From Maylandia zebra (taxonomy: Eukaryota; Chordata; Actinopteri; Cichliformes; Cichlidae), in the NCBI RefSeq assembly GCF_041146795.1, contig NC_135188.1, positions 370,501 to 434,500 of the forward strand: a stretch of DNA of 64,000 nt, in the 5' to 3' direction. Below, in pieces: positions 12,731 through 26,400 of this stretch. The position numbers and the translations under genes were made by a program. Under the pieces are notes generated by a model, which had not been told where the DNA came from, did not search any database, and worked only from the letters and a program-made list of their open reading frames with translations. How positions within the stretch are numbered: position 1 is the first letter of the stretch; the number at the start of each line of letters is the position of its first letter.

Positions 12731-12944
12731 CCAGCAAGCACATCCTCACATCTGCTGACGGTCCGGGGAAGTTTGTTCAGCCACCACCTGCTGAATCATC
12801 CCCTGTGATTTCTACACCGTTGTCTGCATCCACATCACCTCCTGCAGTATCACCACTGTCAGGTTCTGCAGCCGTCCCCGCTGCCGTCAGGTTCCGCAGC
12901 CGTCAGGTTTCGCAGCCGTCCCGCTGCCGTCAGGTTCAGCCTCC

Positions 12945-13105
12945 GTGCCTTCATCCACGCCTGGTCCAGCCTCCGTGCATTCATCCACACCTGGTCCAGC
13001 CTCCGTGCCTTCATCCACGCCTGGTCCTGCCTCCGTGCCTTCGTCTGGTCCTGCCTCCGTGCCTTCGTCTGGTCCTGCCTCCGTGCCTTCGTCTGGTCCT
13101 GCGGT
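12945..13105 (+). repeat. 30/24-bp minisatellite inside the LTR element
   Basis: About three 30-bp units (encoding PSSTPGPASV) grade into about three 24-bp units (PSSGPASV) that have lost two codons. Both periods preserve the frame. The minus strand reads as Gly/Glu/Thr repeats. Confidence 0.75.
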
Positions 13106-13560
13106 TACCACACCGCCACAGCTCGACCTGTTCCGCATCGTCTCTCCCGGCCGTTTTCCAGGCCTCTAACCATCATGGCCTTTGGGGACGGCCTCCGGAA
13201 AGAGTTCGTCGCCGCCGCTGCCATCGCGGCCTACCTCCGGACCTGCTCTGTGGCCGCCACTGCCTTCCAAGTGGTCGGCCTCCTGATTGGTTTTGCCTGC
13301 GCCGCCGCCGTTGTCGTGTGCACGGTCGGCCCCCAGAACTGTTTGCCTGTCACCGCCGTTGCTGTGTGCACGGCCGGCCCCCAGAACTGTCTTGGTCCTT
13401 GTGTTGTCGACCCCCGGGTCGACCCCCTGAACTTTTCTTGGACTCTTGTTGAGCTCTAGTTTGATTTTGTTTTTGATCTGTTTTCCTGTATTCGTGGACT
13501 GTTTTCTTGTGTTTTTGGACTGGTTTTGGACTCTTGTGCCCCTTGTTTTTGGCAGCCCTC

Positions 13561-14066
13561 AGGCCAGGTTTATAGAGATATATGCATGCATTATGAAATT
13601 TAAGTATCCCAGATAATTGTTATTCATCTAGTCATGGCAGACCTACCTCTTCCTCCCAAGTTAACTGCAACCCAAAAGAACTAGTGGGGCTATTTACACA
13701 CTCACAACCAGTGTGGGGTAAAAAGAGCCACCAAAAAGCTGTCAGCCACAGATGTGCTATAAGAGTTAGAAACTCTACTTATGGAGAAACTTTCTAAGTC
13801 TAACAGAGGACAGGTACTCCTGCCCAAATAACATGATATAACCCCACATACAGCCCAGCCATAAAGTGAACCAAGTCATTTAGTTAAAGACAGCATGGGA
13901 CCAAATGCATGTAACCAGCCTGCATCAACCTGACATTTCTTCCTCCTGAATTAAATGAATGAATGGATGAAAGTTAAATGACTACAAACCTAATGCCACT
14001 AGTTCCCACACTGGAGCTCCCTGACACTGTGTGTTAACCATATTTAGCTTGTATACGTTAACCTCT
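13561..14066. other. no gene recognised
   Basis: AT-rich sequence between the LTR element and a SINE fragment. No splice-flanked coding block or repeat family could be recognised. Confidence 0.4.
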
Positions 14067-14160
14067 GTCAGTGCGCCCCAGGGCAGCTGTGGCTACAATG
14101 TAGCTTGCCATCGCCAGTGTGTGAATGTGTGTGTGAATGGGTGGATGACTGAATGTAGTG
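14067..14160 (+). repeat. SINE tail fragment
   Basis: Closely matches the tail of the SINE at 31356-31655, sharing CCCCAGGGCAGCTGTGGCTA and CCAGTGTGTGAATGTG. The tRNA-related head is absent. It abuts the L2 3' end that begins at 14161. Confidence 0.7.
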
Positions 14161-14436
14161 TGAAATCAGAAATCAGAAATCAGAAATCAGAATGGGTTTA
14201 TTGCCAGATGTTGAGGTTTACAACATTAGGAAATTGCTGCGGTGCTTCAGTGCAGACAATAAGAATTAAAGTGCTATGTAGAAAGAAAGATATGTGCATG
14301 AGATATACATGAGATATATACATGAGAATAAGAATTATGAGTGCTACGTAGAAAGATATATACATGAGTGCAGGTGGTGATCAGTGCCAAACATGAAATG
14401 ATGCAGTTACACAGCGTAGGGTCATATGTTAGTGGC
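14161..14436 (-). mobile_element. L2 LINE 3' end, minus strand
   Basis: The reverse complement matches the 3'UTR of the L2 copy at 9368-9580: shared ATTGCCA..ATGTTGAG, AACATTAGGAAATTGCTGCGG, GATATATACATG and TAGGGTCATATGTTAGTGG stretches. On the minus strand it ends with about four copies of a TGATTTC 7-mer, a LINE-style 3' tail. It stops around 14436, within about 10 bp of the first satellite unit, so the array cut or replaced its 5' part. Confidence 0.8.
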
Positions 14437-14445
14437 GGGGACAAT

Positions 14446-17400
14446 CCGGAACCTTGGTGCATTCCGGAACTCTGAACATTCCGGAATTCCGAACATTCCG
14501 GAACCTTGGTGCATTCCTGAACTCCGAACATTCCGGAACTCTGAACATTCCGGAACCTTGGTGCATTCCGGAATTCTGAACATTCCGGAACCTTGGTGGA
14601 TTCCGGAACTCTTAACATTCCGGAACCTTGGTGCATTCCGGAATTCCGAACATTCCGGAACCTTGGTGCATTCCGGAATTCCGAACATTCCGGAACCTTG
14701 GTGCATTCCGGAACTCTGAACATTCCGGAAACTTGGTGCATTCCGGAACTCTGAACATTCCGGAACCTTGGTGCATTCCGGAATTCTGAACATTCCGGAA
14801 CCTTGGTGGATTCCGGAACTCTTAACATTCTGGAACCTTGGTGCATTCCGGAAATCTGAACATTCCGGAATTCCAAACATTCCGGAACCTTGGTGCATTC
14901 CGGAACTCTGAACATTCCGGAATTCCGAACATTCCGGAACCTTGGTGCATTCCGGAACTCTGAACATTCCGGAACCTTGGTGCATTCCGGAACTCTGAAC
15001 ATTCCGGAATTCCGAACATTCCGGAACCTTGGTGCATTCCGGAACTCTGAACATTCCCGAACTCTGAACATTCCGGAATTCCGAACATTCCGGAACCTTG
15101 GTGCATTCCGGAACCTTGGTGCATTCCGGAACTCTGAACATTCCGGATTTCCGAAAATTCCGCAACCTTGGTGCATTCCGGAACTCTGAATTCCGGAACC
15201 TTGGTGCATTCTGGAACTCTGAACATTCCGGAACCTTTGTGCATTCCGGAACTCTGAACATTCCGGAACCTTGGTGCATTCCGGAACCTTGGTGCATTCC
15301 GGAACTCTGAACATTCCGGAACCTTGGTACATTCCGGAATTCCGAACATTCCGGAACCTTGGTGCATTCCGGAACTCTGAACATTCCGGAACTCTGAACA
15401 TTCCGGAATTCCGAACATTCCGAAACCTTGGTGCATTCTGGAACTCTGAACATTCCGGAACCTTGGTACATTCCGGAACTCTGAACATTCCGGAACCTTG
15501 ATGCATTCCGGAACTCTGAACATTCCGGAACTCTGAACATTCCGGAATTCTGAACATTCCGGAACCTTGGTGCATTCCGGAACTCTGAACATTCCGGAAC
15601 CTTGGTGCATTCCGGAATTCTGAACATTCCGGAACCTTGGTGCATTCCAGAATTCCGAACATTCCGGAACCTTGGTGCATTCCGGAACTCTGAACATTCC
15701 GGAACTCTGAACATTCCGAACATTCCGGAACCTTGGTGCATTCCGGAATTCTGAACATTCCGGATCCTTGGTGTATTCCGGAACTCTGAACATTCCGGAA
15801 TTCCGAACATTCCGGAACCTTGGTGCATTCCGGAACCTTGGTGCATTCCGGAATTCCGAACATTCCGGAACCTTGGTGCATTCCGGAACCTTTGTGCATT
15901 CCGGAACCTTGGTGCATTCCGGAACTCTGAAAATTCCGGAATTCCGAACATTCCGGAATTCCGAACATTCCGGAACTTTGGTGCATTCCGGAATTCTGAA
16001 CATTCCGGAATTCCAAACATTCCGGAACCTTGGTGCATTCCGGAACTCTGAACATTCCGGAATTCCGAACATTCCGGAACCTTGGTGCATTCCGGAACTC
16101 TGAATTCCGGAACCTTTGTGCATTCCGGAACCTTGGTGCAATCCGGAACTCTGAACATTCCGGAATTCCGAACATTCCGGAACCCTGGTGCATTCCGGAA
16201 CTCTGAACATTCCGGAACTCTGAACATTCCGGAATTCCGAACATTCCGGAACCCTGGTGCATTCCGGAACTCTGAACATTCCGGAACCTTGGTACATTCC
16301 GGAATTCCGAACATTCCGAAACCTTGGTGCATTCTGGAACTCTGAACATTCCGGAACCTTGGTACATTCCGGAACTCTGAACATTCCGGAACCTTGATGC
16401 ATTCCGGAACTCTGAACATTCCGGAACTCTGAACATTCCGGAATTCTGAACATTCCGGAACCTTGGTGCATTCCGGAACTCTGAACATTCCGGAACCTTG
16501 GTGCATTCCGGAATTCTGAACATTCCGGAACCTTGGTGCATTCCGGAACCTTGGTGCATTCCGGAACTCTGAACATTCCGGAATTCCGAAAATTCCGGAA
16601 CCTTGGTGCATTCCGGAACTCCAAACATTCCGGAACTCTGAACATTCCGGAACCTTGATGCATTCCGGAACTCTGAACATTCCAGAACCTTGGTTCATTC
16701 CAGAATTCCGAACATTCCGGAACCTTGGTACATTCCGGAATTCCGAACATTCCGGAACCTTGGTGCATTCCGGAACTCTGAACATTCCGAACATTCCGGA
16801 TCCTTGGTGTATTCCGGAACTCCAAACATTCCGGAACTCTGAACATTCCGGAACCTTGATGCATTCCGGAACTCTGAACATTCCAGAACCTTGGTTCATT
16901 CCAGAACATTCCGGAATTCCGAACATTCCGGAACCTTGGTGCATTCCGGAACTCTGAACATTCCGGAATTCCGAACATTCCGGAACATTGGTGCATTCCG
17001 GAACTCTGAACATTCCGGAATTCCGAACATTCCGGAACCTTGGTGCATTCCGGAATTCCGAACATTCCGGAACCTTGGTTCATTCCGGAATTCCGAACAT
17101 TCCGGAACCTTGGTACATTCCGGAATTCCGAACATTCCGGAACCTTGGTGCATTCCGGAACTCTGAACATTCCGGAACTCTGGACATTCCAGAATTCAAA
17201 ACATTCCGGAACCTTGGTGCATTCCGGAACTCTGAACATTCCGGAACTCTGAACATTCCGAACATTTCGGAACCTTGGTGCATTCCGGAATTCCGAACAT
17301 TCCGGATCCTTGGTGTATTCCGGAACTCTGAACATTCCGGAACTCTGGACATTCCAGAATTCCGAACATTCCGGATCCTTGGTGCATTCCGGAACTCTGA

Positions 17401-20400
17401 ACATTCCGGAACTCTGGACATTCCAGAATTCCGAACATTCCGGAACCTTGGTGCATTCCGGAACTCTGAACATTCCGGAACTCTGAACATTCCGAACATT
17501 TCGGAACCTTGGTGCATTCCAGAATTCCGAACATTCCGGATCCTTGGTGTATTCCGGAACTCTGAACATTCCGGAATTCCGAACATTCCGGAACCTTGGT
17601 GCATTCCGGAACCTTGGTGCATTCCGGAATTCTGAACATTCCGGAACCTTGGTGCATTCCGGAACTCTTAACATTCCGGAACCTTGGTGCATTCCGGAAC
17701 TCTGAACATTCCGGAACTCTGAACATTCCGGAACCTTTGTGCATTCCGGAACCTTGGTGCATTCCGGAACTCTGAACATTCCAGAACCTTGGTTCATTCC
17801 AGAATTCCGAACATTCCGGAACCTTGGTACATTCCGGAATTCCGAACATTCCGGAACCTTGGTGCATTCCGGAACTCTGAACATTCCGGAACTCTGGACA
17901 TTCCAGAATTCCGAACATTCCGGAACCTTGGTGCATTCCGGAACTCTGAACATTCCGGAACTCTGAACATTCCGAACATTCCGGAACCTTGGTGCATTCC
18001 GGAATTCCGAACATTCCGCATCCTTGGTGTATTCCGGAACTCTGAACATTCCGGAATTCCGAACATTCCGGAACCTTGGTGCATTCCGGAACCTTGGTGC
18101 ATTCCGGAATTCCGAACATTCCGGAACCTTGGTGCATTCCGGAACTCTTAACATTCCGGAACCTTGGTGCATTCCGGAACTCTGAACATTCCGGAACTCT
18201 GAACATTCCGGAACCTTTGTGCATTCCGGAACCTTGGTGCATTCCGGAACTCTGAACATTCCGGAATTCCGAAAATTCCGGAACCTTGGTGCATTCCGGA
18301 ACTCCAAACATTCCGGAACTTTGAACATTCCGGAACCTTGATGCATTCCGGAACTCTGAACATTCCAGAACCTTGGTTCATTCCAGAATTCCGAACATTC
18401 CGGAACCTTGGTACATTCCGGAATTCCGAACATTCCGGAACCTTGGTGCATTCCGGAACTCTGAACATTCCGGAACTCTGGACATTCCAGAATTCCGAAC
18501 ATTCCGGAACCTTGGTGCATTCCGGAACTCTGAACATTCCGGAACTCTGAACATTCTGAACATTCTGGAACCTTGGTGCATTCCGGAATTCTGAACATTC
18601 CGGATCCTTGGTGTATTCCGGAACTCTGAACATTCCGGAATTCCGAACATTCCGGAACCTTGGTGCATTCCGGAACCTTGGTGCATTCCGGAATTCCGAA
18701 CATTCCGGAACCTTGGTGCATTCCGGAACCTTTGTGCATTCCGGAACCTTGGTGCATTCCGGAACTCTGAAAATTCCGGAATTCCGAACATTCCGGAATT
18801 CCGAACATTCCGGAACTTTGGTGCATTCGGGAATTCTGAACATTCCGGAATTCCAAACATTCCGGAACCTTGGTGCATTCCGGAACTCTGAACATTCCGG
18901 AATTCCGAACATTCCGGAACCTTGGTGCATTCCGGAACTCTGAATTCCGGAACCTTTGTGCATTCCGGAACCTTGGTGCAATCCGGAACTCTGAACATTC
19001 CGGAATTCCGAACATTCCGGAACCTTGGTGCATTCCGGAACTCTGAACATTCCGGAACTCTGAACATTCCGGAATTCTGAACATTCCGGAACCTTGGTGC
19101 ATTCCGGAACTCTGAACATTCCGGAACCTTGGTACATTCCGGAATTCCGAACATTCCGGAACCTTGGTGCATTCCGGAACTCTGAACATTCCGGAACTCT
19201 GAACATTCCGGAATTCCGAACATTCCGAAACCTTGGTGCATTCTGGAACTCTGAACATTCCGGAACTCTGAACATTCCGGAACCTTTGTGCATTCCGGAA
19301 CCTTGGTGCATTCCGGAACTCTGAACATTCCGGAATTCCGAACATTCCGGAACCTTGGTGCATTCCGGAACTCTGAACATTCCGGAACCTTGGTGCATTC
19401 CGGAACTCTGAACATTCCGGAACTCTGAACATTCCAGAATTCTGAAAATTCCGGAACCTTGCTGCATTCCGGAACTCTGAATTCCGGAACCTTTGTGCAT
19501 TCCGGAACCTTGGTGCATTCCGGAACTCTGAATTCCGGAACCTTGGTGCAATCCGGAACTCTGAACATTCCGGAATTCCGAACATTCCGGAACCTTGGTG
19601 CATTCCGGAACTCTGAACATTCCGGAACTCTGAACATTCCGGAATTCTGAACATTCCGGAACCTTGGTGCATTCCGGAACTCTGAACATTCCGGAACCTT
19701 GGTACATTCCGGAATTCCGAACATTCCGGAACCTTGGTGCATTCCGGAACTCTGAACATTCCGGAACTCTGAACATTCCGGAATTCCGAACATTCCGAAA
19801 CCTTGGTGCATTCTGGAACTCTGAACATTCCGGAACCTTGGTACATTCCGGAACTCTGAACATTCCGGAACCTTGATGCATTCCGGAACTCTGAACATTC
19901 CGGAACTCTGAACATTCCGGAATTCTGAACATTCCGGAACCTTGGTGCATTCCGGAATTCTGAACATTCCGGAACCTTGGTGCATTCCGGAACCTTGGTG
20001 CATTCCGGAACTCTGAACATTCCGGAATTCCGAAAATTCCGGAACCTTGATGCATTCCGGAACTCTGAACATTCCAGAACCTTGGTTCATTCCAGAATTC
20101 CGAACATTCCGGAACCTTGGTACATTCCGGAATTCCGAACATTCCGGAACCTTGGTGCATTCCGGAACTCTGAACATTCCGAACATTCCGGATCCTTGGT
20201 GTATTCCGGAACTCCAAACATTCCGGAACTCTGAACATTCCGGAACCTTGATGCATTCCGGAACTCTGAACATTCCAGAACCTTGGTTCATTCCAGAACA
20301 TTCCGGAATTCCGAACATTCCGGAACCTTGGTGCATTCCGGAACTCTGAACATTCCGGAATTCCGAACATTCCGGAACATTGGTGCATTCCGGAACTCTG

Positions 20401-23400
20401 AACATTCCAGAACCTTGGTTCATTCCGGAATTCCGAACATTCCGGAACCTTGGTACATTCCGGAATTCCGAACATTCTGGAACCTTGGTGCATTCCGGAA
20501 CTCTGAACATTCCGGAACTCTGGACATTCCAGAATTCAAAACATTCCGGAACCTTGGTGCATTCCGGAACTCTGAACATTCCGGAACTCTGAACACTCCG
20601 AACATTTCGGAACCTTGGTGCATTCCGGAATTCCGAACATTCCGGATCCTTGGTGTATTCCGGAACTCTGAACATTCCGGAATTCCGAACATTCCGGAAC
20701 CTTGGTGCATTCCGGAACTCTGAACATTCCGGAATTCCGAACATTCCGGAACCTTGGTGCATTCCGGAACCTTGGTGCATTCCGGAATTCTGAACATTCC
20801 GGAACCTTGGTGCATTCCGGAACTCTTAACATTCCGGAACCTTGGTGCATTCCGGAACTCTGAACATTCCAGAACTCTGAACATTCCGGAACCTTTGTGC
20901 ATTCCGGAACCTTGGTGCATTCCGGAACTCTGAACATTCCAGAACCTTGGTTCATTCCAGAATTCCGAACATTCCGGAACCTTGGTACATTCCGGAATTC
21001 CGAACATTCCGGAACCTTGGTGCATTCCGGAACTCTGAACATTCCGGAATTCCGAACATTCCGGAACCTTGGTGCATTCCGGAACTCTGAATTCCGGAAC
21101 CTTGGTGCATTCCGGAACTCTGAACATTCCGGAACCTTGGTACATTCCGGAATTCCGAACATTCCGGAACCTTGGTGCATTCCGGAACTCTGAACATTCC
21201 GGAACTCTGAACATTCCGGAATTCCGAACATTCCGAAACCTTGGTGCATTCTGGAACTCTGAACATTCCGGAACCTTGGTACATTCCGGAACTCTGAACA
21301 TTCCGGAACCTTGATGCATTCCGGAACTCTGAACATTCCGGAACTCTGAACATTCCGGAATTCTGAACATTCCGGAACCTTGGTGCATTCCGGAACTCTG
21401 AACATTCCGGAACCTTGGTGCATTCCGGAATTCTGAACATTCCGGAACCTTGGTGCATTCCGGAACCTTGGTGCATTCCGGAACTCTGAACATTCCGGAA
21501 TTCCGAAAATTCCGGAACCTTGATGCATTCCGGAACTCTGAACATTCCAGAACCTTGGTTCATTCCAGAATTCCGAACATTCCGGAACCTTGGTACATTC
21601 CGGAATTCCGAACATTCCGGAACCTTGGTGCATTCCGGAACTCTGAACATTCCGAACATTCCGGATCCTTGGTGTATTCCGGAACTCCAAACATTCCGGA
21701 ACTCTGAACATTCCGGAACCTTGATGCATTCCGGAACTCTGAACATTCCAGAACCTTGGTTCATTCCAGAACATTCCGGAATTCCGAACATTCCGGAACC
21801 TTGGTGCATTCCGGAACTCTGAACATTCCGGAATTCCGAACATTCCGGAACATTGGTGCATTCCGGAACTCTGAACATTCCGGAATTCCGAACATTCCGG
21901 AACCTTGTTGCATTCCGGAACCTTGGTGCATTCCGGAATTCTGAACATTCCGGAACCTTGGTGCATTCCGGAACTCTGAACATTCCAGAACCTTGGTTCA
22001 TTCCGGAATTCCGAACATTCCGGAACCTTGGTACATTCCGGAATTCCGAACATTCCGGAACCTTGGTGCATTCCGGAACTCTGAACATTCCGGAACTCTG
22101 GACATTCCAGAATTCAAAACATTCCGGAACCTTGGTGCATTCCGGAACTCTGAACATTCCGGAACTCTGAACACTCCGAACATTTCGGAACCTTGGTGCA
22201 TTCCGGAATTCCGAACATTCCGGATCCTTGGTGTATTCCGGAACTCTGAACATTCCGGAATTCCGAACATTCCGGAACCTTGGTGCATTCCGGAACTCTG
22301 AACATTCCGGAATTCCGAACATTCCGGAACCTTGGTGCATTCCGGAACCTTGGTGCATTCCGGAATTCTGAACATTCCGGAACCTTGGTGCATTCCGGAA
22401 CTCTTAACATTCCGGAACCTTGGTGCATTCCGGAACTCTGAACATTCCGGAACTCTGAACATTCCGGAACCTTTGTGCATTCCGGAACCTTGGTGCATTC
22501 CGGAACTCTGAACATTCCAGAACCTTGGTTCATTCCAGAATTCCGAACATTCCGGAACCTTGGTACATTCCGGAATTCCGAACATTCCGGAACCTTGGTG
22601 CATTCCGGAACTCTGAACATTCCGGAACTCTGGACATTCCAGAATTCCGAACATTCCGGAACCTTGGTGCATTCCGGAACTCTGAACATTCCGGAACTCT
22701 GAACATTCCGAACATTCCGGAACCTTGGTGCATTCCGGAATTCCGAACATTCCGGATCCTTGGTGTATTCCGCAACTCTGAACATTCCGGAATTCCGAAC
22801 ATTCCGGAACCTTGGTGCATTCCGGAACTCTGAACATTCCGGAATTCCGAACATTCCGGAACCTTGGTGCATTCCGGAACTCTGAACATTCCGGAATTCC
22901 GAACATTCCGGAACCTTGGTGCATTCCGGAATTCTGAACATTCCGGAACCTTTGTGCATTCCGGAACCTTGGTGCATTCCGGAACTCTGAACATTCCGGA
23001 ATTCCGAACATTCCGGAACCTTGGTGCAATCCGGAACTCTGAACATTCCGGAACCTTGGTACATTCCGGAATTCCGAACATTCCGGAAACTTGGTGCATT
23101 CCGGAACTCTGAACATTCCGGAACTCTGAACATTCCGGAATTCTGAAAATTCCGGAACCTTGCTACATTCCGGAACTCTGAACATTCCGGAACTCTGAAC
23201 AGTCCGGAATTCCGAACATTCCGGAACCTTGGTGCATTCCGGAACCTTGGTGCATTCCGGAATTCTGAACATTCCGGAACCTTGGTGCATTCCGGAACTC
23301 TGAACATTCCGGAACCTTGGTGCATTCCGGAACTCTGAACATTCCGGAACTCTGGACATTCCAGAATTCCGAACATTCCGGAACCTTGGTGCATTCCGGA

Positions 23401-26400
23401 ACTCTGAACATTCCGGAACTCTGAACATTCTGAACATTCCGGAACCTTGGTGCATTCCGGAATTCTGAACATTCCGGATCCTTGGTGTATTCCGGAACTC
23501 TGAACATTCCGGAATTCCGAACATTCCGGAACCTTGGTGCATTCCGGAACCTTGGTGCATTCCGGAATTCCGAACATTCCGGAACCTTGGTGCATTCCGG
23601 AACCTTTGTGCATTCCGGAACCTTGGTGCATTCCGGAACTCTGAAAATTCCGGAATTCCGAACATTCCGGAATTCCGAACATTCCGGAACTTTGGTGCAT
23701 TCCGGAATTCTGAACATTCCGGAATTCCAAACATTCCGGAACCTTGGTGCATTCCGGAACTCTGAACATTCCGGAATTCCGAACATTCCGGAACCTTGGT
23801 GCATTCCGGAACTCTGAATTCCGGAACCTTTGTGCATTCCGGAACCTTGGTGCAATCCGGAACTCTGAACATTCCGGAATTCCGAACATTCCGGAACCTT
23901 GGTGCATTCCGGAACTCTGAACATTCCGGAACTCTGAACATTCCGGAATTCTGAACATTCCGGAACCTTGGTGCATTCCGGAACTCTGAACATTCCGGAA
24001 CCTTGGTACATTCCGGAATTCCGAACATTCCGGAACCTTGGTGCATTCCGGAACTCTGAACATTCCGGAACTCTGAACAGTCCGGAATTCCGAACATTCC
24101 GAAACCTTGGTGCATTCCGGAACCTTGGTGCATTCCGGAATTCTGAACATTCCGGAACCTTGGTGCATTCCGGAACTCTGAACATTCCAGAACCTTGGTT
24201 CATTCCAGAATTCCGAACATTCCGGAACCTTGGTACATTCCGGAATTCCGAACATTCCGGAACCTTGGTGCATTCCGGAACTCTGAACATTCCGGAACTC
24301 TGAACATTCCGGAATTCTGAACATTCCGGAACCTTGGTGCATTCCGGAACTCTGAACATTCCGGAACCTTGGTACATTCCGGAATTCCGAACATTCCGGA
24401 ACCTTGGTGCATTCCGGAACTCTGAACATTCCGGAACTCTGAACATTCCGAACATTCTGGAACCTTGGTGCATTCCGGAATTCCGAACATTCCGGATCCT
24501 TGGTGTATTCCGGAACTCTGAACATTCCGGAACTCTGAACATTCCGGAACCTTGGTGCATTCCGGAACCTTGGTGCATTCCGGAATTCCGAACATTCCGG
24601 AACCTTGGTGCATTCCGGAACTCTTAACATTCCGGAACCTTGGTGCATTCCGGAACTCTGAACATTCCGGAACTCTGAACATTCCGGAACCTTTGTGCAT
24701 TCCGGAACCTTGGTGCATTCCGGAACTCTGAACATTCCGGAATTCCGAACATTCCGGAACCTTGGTGCATTCCGGAAACTTTGTGCATTCCGGAACCTTG
24801 GTGCATTCCGGAACTCTGAAAATTCCGGAATTCCGAACATTCCGGAATTCCGAACATTCCGGAACCTTGGTACATTCCGGAATTCCGAACATTCCGGAAC
24901 CTTGGTGCATTCCGGAACTCTGAACATTCCGGAACTCTGGACATTCCAGAATTCCGAACATTCCGGAACCTTGGTGCATTCCGGAACTCTGAACATTCCG
25001 GAATTCCGAACATTCCGGAACCTTGGTGCATTCCGGAACCTTTGTGCATTCCGGAACCTTGGTGCATTCCGGAACTCTGAACATTCCGGAACCTTGGTAC
25101 ATTCCGGAATTCCGAACATTCCGGAACCTTGGTGCATTCCGGAACTCTGAACATTCCGGAACTCTGGACATTCCAGAATTCCGAACATTCCGGAAACTTG
25201 GTGCATTCCGGAACTCTGAACATTCCGGAATTCCGAACATTCCGGAACCTTGGTGCATTCCGGAATTCTGAACATTCCGGAACCTTGGTGCATTCCGGAA
25301 CTCTGAACATTCCAGAACCTTGGTTCATTCCAGAATTCCGAACATTCCGGAACCTTGGTACATTCCGGAATTCCGAACATTCCGGAACCTTGGTGCATTC
25401 CGGAACTCTGAACATTCCAGAACCTTGGTTCATTCCGGAATTCCGAACATTCCGGAACCTTGGTACATTCCGGAATTCCAAACATTCCGGAACCTTTGTG
25501 CATTCCGGAACCTTGGTGCATTCCGGAACTCTGAAAATTCCGGAATTCCGAACATTCCGGAATTCCGAACATTCCGGAACTTTGGTGCATTCCGGAACTC
25601 CAAACATTCCGGAACTCTGAACATTCCGGAACCTTGATGCATTCCGGAACTCTGAACATTCCAGAACCTTGGTTCATTCCAGAATTCCGAACATTCCGGA
25701 AACTTGGTACATTCCGGAATTCCGAACATTCCGGAACCTTGGTGCATTCCGGAACTCTGAACATTCCGGAACTCTGGACATTCCAGAATTCCGAACATTC
25801 CGGAACCTTGGTGCATTCCGGAACTCTGAACATTCCGGAACTCTGAACATTCCGAACATTCCGGAACCTTGGTGCATTCCGGAATTCCGAACATTCCGGA
25901 TCCTTGGTGTATTCCGGAACTCTGAACATTCCGGAATTCCGAACATTCCGGAACCTTGGTGCATTCCGGAACTCTGAACATTCCGGAATTCCAAACATTC
26001 CGGAACCTTGGTGCATTCCGGAACTCTGAACATTCCGGAATTCCGAACATTCCGGAACCTTGGTGCATTCCGGAATTCTGAACATTCCGGAACCTTGGTG
26101 CATTCTGGAACTCTGAACATTCCGGAACTCTGAACATTCCGGAACCTTTGTGCATTCCGGAACCTTGGTGCATTCCGGAACTCTGAACATTCCGGAATTC
26201 CGAACATTCCGGAACCTTGGTGCAATCCGGAACTCTGAACATTCCGGAACCTTGGTACATTCCGGAATTCCGAACATTCCGGAACCTTGGTGCATTCCGG
26301 AACTCTGAACATTCCGGAACTCTGAACATTCCGGAATTCTGAAAATTCCGGAACCTTGCTACATTCCGGAACTCTGAACATTCCGGAACTCTGAACAGTC

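Larger units (their letters stand above)
10956..13560 (+). mobile_element. internal region of a non-autonomous LTR retrotransposon, copy 1
   Basis: It follows the LTR directly and contains a gag-like ORF (10973-11353), further Pro/Ser/Val-rich open segments in other frames to about 13450, and two coding minisatellites. No protease, reverse transcriptase, RNase H or integrase motif was found. It is therefore best described as a non-autonomous (LARD-like) element that would depend on enzymes supplied in trans. The right end is approximate and no 3' LTR was seen. Frame changes near 11340 and 11975 indicate either decay or programmed frameshifting. Confidence 0.6.
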
